In this document: positions 60,401 to 64,000 of the stretch, in pieces | How the letters are laid out: each line of letters opens with the position of its first letter | How positions within the stretch are numbered: position 1 is the first letter of the stretch | Assembly (NCBI RefSeq): GCF_023343835.1 | Contig: NC_064447.1 | Coordinates: forward strand, 14,137,501 to 14,201,500 | DNA: 64,000 nt | Origin: Lagopus muta | Lineage: Eukaryota; Chordata; Aves; Galliformes; Phasianidae | Reading direction: 5' to 3' | The notes under the pieces: model-generated | Databases searched by the model: none | Told to the model about the DNA's origin: nothing | Seen by the model: the letters and a program-made list of their open reading frames with translations, nothing else | Made by a program: the position numbers and the translations under genes

Positions 60401-63324
60401 CATACCACCTGCCATTACCATTTTAGGACTACTGCACATTAACATACAAACACATACATTTAACCTTAACGAGCAGTTTCTATAAGCTCCACTTCTGGAA
60501 AAATCATCTATCCTGCTGCATGAGGCTTGCTACAGCTCTCTGCCAGCTATACTCTGAACATCCAATAACCAAAGAAAAATCTACTACCAAATCACAACCT
60601 TAAAACATTCTCGTTATGACCTCACGCTTCCAAACCCTTACAAAGAATTGGTAGGTGACCAGAGTAACTTACCTTGTACCTACTGAATCCTATACCATAA
60701 TCTCCTACTTTGACATTTAAATCAGACGTAAGAAAGCAATTTCGTAAGGCCAAGTCGCTGCAAAAGCAAGCAAATAAATAGTGAGTCTTCAACCCAAAGA
60801 GAGACCAACAGGTTAAAAAAAGGAATGCTTTAGAGGAATCAGGCCAGAACTTGGAGTACCAGATGAAAAAAAACCATCCTCCAAAGGTAACCAGTTACAC
60901 ACAGGTACACGCTACAAGAGAAGCAGCAGGACGTACCCAGTAACCAGCCACGTGGGGAGATTCATTTAAAAACTGCAATTTTGAGCCAAACTAAATGTGA
61001 TGATGGTTACTTTTACATACAAAGCCTAAAATATTAGAAAGCGACTTCAAATCAATAGTAGGTTACATTGGCATGATTAAACTACTGCAGGCTAAGACTA
61101 AATTATCAGTTTAAAAGCCTGACAGAATTCACACTGTCCTTTACAAATGAAGTCCAGGATGTCACCTGTGGTGGTGAAGGATCCTCCTAGAAGCCCAGAC
61201 TATGTCACAAATACATGCAACCACTGCATTCTGCTTATTCTACAATGCAGATCACACAGGACTGTCACAGACTGGAACAATGTCAGCCCCATTCACCCCA
61301 CCTGTCACTGCACGCCTACCAGTTTCACTGTCAGAAGCAAAGGTTACCAACAACTCACAGCAGGTTTAAATACCTACCAACTTACAATATGACACTAAGC
61401 AACTAGTGCCTATGTTACCTTCACAGCTAAATTCCTCTGAATAACAGTCATGCATTACATTTGAACAAGAACTATGTGTCTGACAAAGACCATCAGAAGT
61501 ACTCGTGCATTTCACAGAAGCTCCTTTAATAACCAAATCCAAGTTCCTTTGGTAAAGGAAACAAAAGGCTCTTGAAAACACACTTGCAGTTTCTGCCACA
61601 ACCCAGACCACAGCCACTCTCAGCCAGCAGTGCTGCTGGAACAACATGAAGCTGCCTCAGCCCACCATGCAAACTCAGAAATCAGTGCAAGTGTAATGGA
61701 AGTGCACCACAAGAACTCTACCACTGCTTCTGTGTGCATTAAAAGCAAAATTTCCCCAGTGCGTGCTCTGGAAACCACATGATCTCTTTACTTAAAGGAA
61801 GAAGGAATTATTTTTCCTTCTAGAATCACTGCGTTTCACAGGACAGAAGCCCTATGTAAGCTTGAAGCACACCCCAAAGCTCTTCAGTTTATTTCACACT
61901 ACTTAAATAAATATCCTAAGAGAACAGAAATACATCTTCAGCTGCTTGAATTTACCACTAACAACAAAATCACTGATGCTGGAGCTTTACCACTTACTCT
62001 GACAGCATCAGGATAGTGCTGCTAGAAGTAAACATTTACAATGATACTTTTGCAGATCCACAGAATAATTCATCAACTTTAAGTGCATTTAACTGAAAAT
62101 GCCTTGATAGAATGCAATACCTACAAAGCCACGCTGCTGCAGTACAAGAAACAGCCATCAGTCAGTGTAGTAGGCACAACTGGTACGACCTTCAAGTCAT
62201 TTGCAGCGGTTAATTAAGACGTTTAACAATGCTCAATTTTGTTGCTGTTTTATGCCATCACTCTAAGAATGAAGTTTAATAGTTTCTCCTAAACAGCACA
62301 GTGTGCACTGACAAGCTCTAGCACAAGTCCTTGATTTGCTTATAGAGATGATGGAAGTTGTATTTCTGACCAAGAACCGACTGACCCAGCAACCACCACC
62401 ACTAGGAAACAAAGCTGTGACACTAATGGTTCCAGGTAAGGCACATTTGGGGAGCAACTACTCCAATACTTGAGTCACTCCAAGTCTACAGGGGATGTGT
62501 TCCAGCTCCTTCATGTGTCTTTAACCATGAGCCCTGGCATAAGTCAGAGCAGTTAGTTTCACAAACAGATTTTTTTCAGACCTCTTACAACTATTGCGTT
62601 GTTCCCCAGTAACTGCACCATCTTTAACTACAAGTCAAGAAATTCTGGATTTCTCCCCCCAGTCACTGAAACGAATATTCTCTCTGCTTATGGTCTCTAC
62701 CAATTCTGACTAGCTCATTTCTGAAGATCGAGAGGCTGCACGAACAGTGATTCACTGAGAGATACCCTGCTTCAGATTTTTTCATTTTATCTCAGCTTCT
62801 CTCTTACTACATCAAGAAAGCAGCGACTTTCATGTTTAGTATCAAAGCTAATATGCTACCAAAAGTTCTACTTTGCTGTAAGCCATCAAAGTACAGTCAG
62901 ACTTATGAAAATTCTAATTACACCCTCCCTTCCCAACAAAAGTTATTTAACTTGTCTAAGAATTAATCAAACCACTGTGTTTTCTGCACTGGCTTTGCAG
63001 AAAGCTGTGCTGTACGGGCTGCAGAGCCCAAAGGCAGGTGGGGCTGTACAACCACACCAACCAGCACCGCCTTCATGACTTACAGCACACAAACACGGAC
63101 AAAACACAGTCTTGAGCACATGCTTGTTTCAGTGAAAATATCCATATGAATTCTGAAGCACATCCTAAGTAATTTGTTTGGAAAACATACCTATGCACAA
63201 AATTATGTTTATGCATTACAGCAAGTCCAGCAGCAATCTCACATGCCATTCTCTGTAGCAGCATGATTTGTGAATCTCCTCTAATGTGGTCCTGCTCATT
63301 GCAGATATAAGTTTTCAGGTCACC
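51403..63324 (-). CDS. LMTK2: LMTK2 (lemur tyrosine kinase 2), C-terminal part
   Basis: Eight minus-strand exons join in frame to 1,266 residues plus stop: 63324-63191, 60757-60673, 60066-59945, 58650-58501, 58252-55354, 53945-53810, 52649-52404 and 51431-51403. The signal peptide, membrane segments and N-lobe lie beyond the right edge; human LMTK2 has about 1,503 residues. The first four exons are the C-lobe of the kinase domain. The 2.9-kb exon encodes the long acidic tail. LMTK2 is a membrane-anchored kinase of endosomes that acts on Ser/Thr despite its name. It binds PP1, inhibitor-2 and myosin VI, and affects recycling, kinesin-1 transport and CFTR. The end is strongly conserved: [17 protein letters not shown] (a PP1-docking VTF), [30 protein letters not shown] and [14 protein letters not shown]...SSEDGEKD. 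Confidence 0.95.
51432..52403 (-). other. LMTK2: Last intron of LMTK2
   Basis: Bounded by GGAG/gtaagtg and ccaacag/gaagc on the minus strand. It carries the CR1 fragment at 51931-52128 in the opposite orientation. No exon is visible otherwise. Confidence 0.7.
51931..52128 (+). mobile_element. CR1 LINE 3'-end fragment
   Basis: About 200 bp that follow the avian CR1 3' end: tactggaacaggctgcccag, gatgccccatccttggaggt, aaggccaggctggatggggc, the mid segment with gcagcaggggggttgga, then ggtcccttccaaccctggcc and the terminal tgattctgtgat repeats. Plus-strand orientation, antisense to LMTK2. This is the clearest avian signature in the window. Truncated and without coding capacity. Confidence 0.9.
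53491..53590. repeat. Imperfect tandem duplication, about 55-bp period
   Basis: Two copies of the pattern G-run, gtcacaa-g-ac, ctt-tctgcag, tttgg/tttga: the first has gtcacaa at 53499, the second at 53554. The G/A-rich spacer reads as a C/T-rich tract on the minus strand and forms the candidate 3' splice site of the possible LMTK2 microexon at 53517-53528. Confidence 0.65.
53517..53528 (-). other. LMTK2: Candidate 12-nt in-frame microexon of LMTK2
   Basis: On the minus strand a long pyrimidine tract (cccctcccctctcctcccag) is followed by atcaaactgcag and then a perfect donor gtaagt. The intron around it joins phase-1 exons (53810-53945 ends with one base of a Gly codon). Inclusion would insert Asp-Gln-Thr-Ala between EE and GGGF with no frame change or stop. 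A branch-point-like tgtgac lies upstream of the tract. No transcript evidence can be seen here, and it sits in a local duplication, so it could be a pseudo-exon. Confidence 0.3.
53946..55353 (-). other. LMTK2: LMTK2 intron, about 1.4 kb
   Basis: Between the giant tail exon and the first short C-terminal exon. An open frame of 137 codons on the plus strand has no splice support or family resemblance. Nothing else recognisable. Confidence 0.6.
55354..58252 (-). other. LMTK2: LMTK2 giant exon: end of kinase domain and acidic regulatory tail
   Basis: One exon of 2,899 nt, 966 codons. It begins with the last kinase helix ([20 protein letters not shown]) and then NALKPNT. Conserved islands sit in a poorly conserved, Ser/Glu/Asp-rich, probably disordered tail: [104 protein letters not shown] and a strongly acidic run [14 protein letters not shown]. 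It closes with HLRSLLKLP and the PP1-docking KKAVTFFDD. The human PP1/inhibitor-2 interaction maps to this end of the tail. Confidence 0.93.
58651..59944 (-). other. LMTK2: LMTK2 intron with possible degraded CR1
   Basis: About 1.3 kb. The segment at 59133-59172 resembles CR1 read on the minus strand. Nothing else is recognisable. Confidence 0.5.
59133..59172 (-). mobile_element. Possible degraded CR1 fragment
   Basis: agaggtctctggaagtaatctagtagcaac resembles the CR1 reverse-complement segment GGACCTCTGGAAGTCATCTAGTCCAAC. Short and diverged, so tentative. Confidence 0.4.
60758..63190 (-). other. LMTK2: LMTK2 intron, about 2.4 kb
   Basis: Intron that splits the HSD codon of the catalytic loop (AG/C). 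No exon, repeat family or RNA gene is apparent in it. Confidence 0.6.
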
Positions 63325-64000
63325 CTGTAAAAGACATTGAAAATACTGATCAGTGCTGTGCATTGAGTGAATCTCAAAAGTATTTAATGAAAAGCCACCT
63401 AACAACAAAGCTTTATCAGTCAACAAGGATAGCACTAGATACAAACACATCTGTGCTTAATAAAGAATCTCAAGTTTCCCATCACCACCAGGATACTTAG
63501 GGAAGTTATCCAAGGCAGATGGTACATCCTTTTAAGGGTTTTTAAATCACATCATTTAGTAATTAACAGCTAGATTACCACAAAAAACCATAACTGTCAA
63601 ACAGTAATACCTTCCAGTACAAATATGAGGAGCTTCTATTTTTTAAACAGGCTAAGTCAAAATTGCAAGTGCTCCCATTCAGCAAAGCTGACTGGAATAC
63701 ACAGGGGGATGGGAGGGAGAGGCAACAGTTTCCGCCATTGCTGGCTCATCAAAACTGCAGGGATAAAAGAGCACAGTAATACAGCCCACTCCCATCAAGC
63801 AAATGGCTTCAGAAGGCATTTTTGTTTTAGAAGAAAATGAATTGTATGGAAGCTGCACAATACATTCCATCAACTTATTTCATTGGTGTAACATTGAGAT
63901 TGGGCTCTAACTGCACGAGTCACTTGTGCCTCAGCTTGGACTTGGAGGGAGAGTGAAAGGAGGTCTTGAGGGTGTATAGACAAGGCAGCAGTCTATGCAC
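63325..64000 (-). other. LMTK2: LMTK2 intron, continuing beyond the window
   Basis: Starts at the acceptor ttttacag before GDLKTY. The upstream kinase N-lobe exon is not found before the window edge. Confidence 0.7.

Larger units (their letters stand above)
58501..63324 (-). other. LMTK2: LMTK2 kinase C-lobe exons
   Basis: Exon 63324-63191: [11 protein letters not shown]...[20 protein letters not shown]. Exon 60757-60673: (S)[28 protein letters not shown], giving a catalytic loop HSDLALRN (the usual HRD Arg is Ser) and DYG instead of DFG; catalytic Asp and Asn are kept. Exon 60066-59945: [22 protein letters not shown], the tyrosine-kinase-like activation-segment end. Exon 58650-58501: [19 protein letters not shown].... 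HSD and DYG are known traits of the LMTK family, not defects of this copy. Confidence 0.93.

Noticed and set aside
1-64000. CRISPR array, operon, prophage or insertion sequence
   Set aside because: The window is vertebrate genomic DNA. No regularly spaced repeats, Shine-Dalgarno-led gene clusters or transposase-like frames were seen. The only mobile-element traces are short CR1 fragments.

Overview
This window is vertebrate nuclear DNA, most likely from a bird and probably a chicken-like galliform. Split genes with consensus GT-AG introns, CpG-island promoters, a CR1-type LINE 3' end (51931-52128) and the compactness of the locus all point that way. No prokaryotic or viral gene was seen. The species call is an inference from memory, not from a search.

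Five protein-coding genes can be assembled exon by exon: BAIAP2L1 (+, 3' half only, 735-5687), BRI3 (-, complete, 7772-18344), TECPR1 (+, complete CDS, 21292-40450), BHLHA15/MIST1 (-, single coding exon, 43883-44374) and LMTK2 (-, C-terminal 1,266 residues, 51403-63324; its N-terminal exons lie beyond the right edge). As I recall it, this is the gene order of the human 7q21-q22 block, read in the opposite direction. Reading frames were followed across every splice junction and stay open. TECPR1 comes out at 1,198 residues in 24 coding exons, BRI3 at 137 residues in 3 exons and BHLHA15 at 163 residues.

Layout: BAIAP2L1 and BRI3 converge at 5.7-7.8 kb. BRI3 and TECPR1 are head to head, with a CpG island at each 5' end (17.7-18.8 kb and 20.2-21.0 kb). 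TECPR1 and BHLHA15 converge around an unexplained CpG island (about 41.98-43.02 kb). BHLHA15 and LMTK2 are in tandem on the minus strand, and LMTK2 has a 3' UTR of about 3.8 kb.

The genes do not form one pathway, but several concern endomembranes. TECPR1 acts in autophagy and lysosome repair, BRI3 is a small late-endosomal/lysosomal membrane protein, and LMTK2 is an endosomal transmembrane kinase. BAIAP2L1 links membrane curvature to actin, and BHLHA15 is a secretory-cell transcription factor. The observations most worth checking are a possible 12-nt in-frame microexon in LMTK2, the orphan CpG island, a dense E-box cluster beside a TATA-like box at the presumed BHLHA15 promoter, and a CLEAR-like CACGTGAC site in the BRI3 promoter. 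I did not find a wholly new biological system here.
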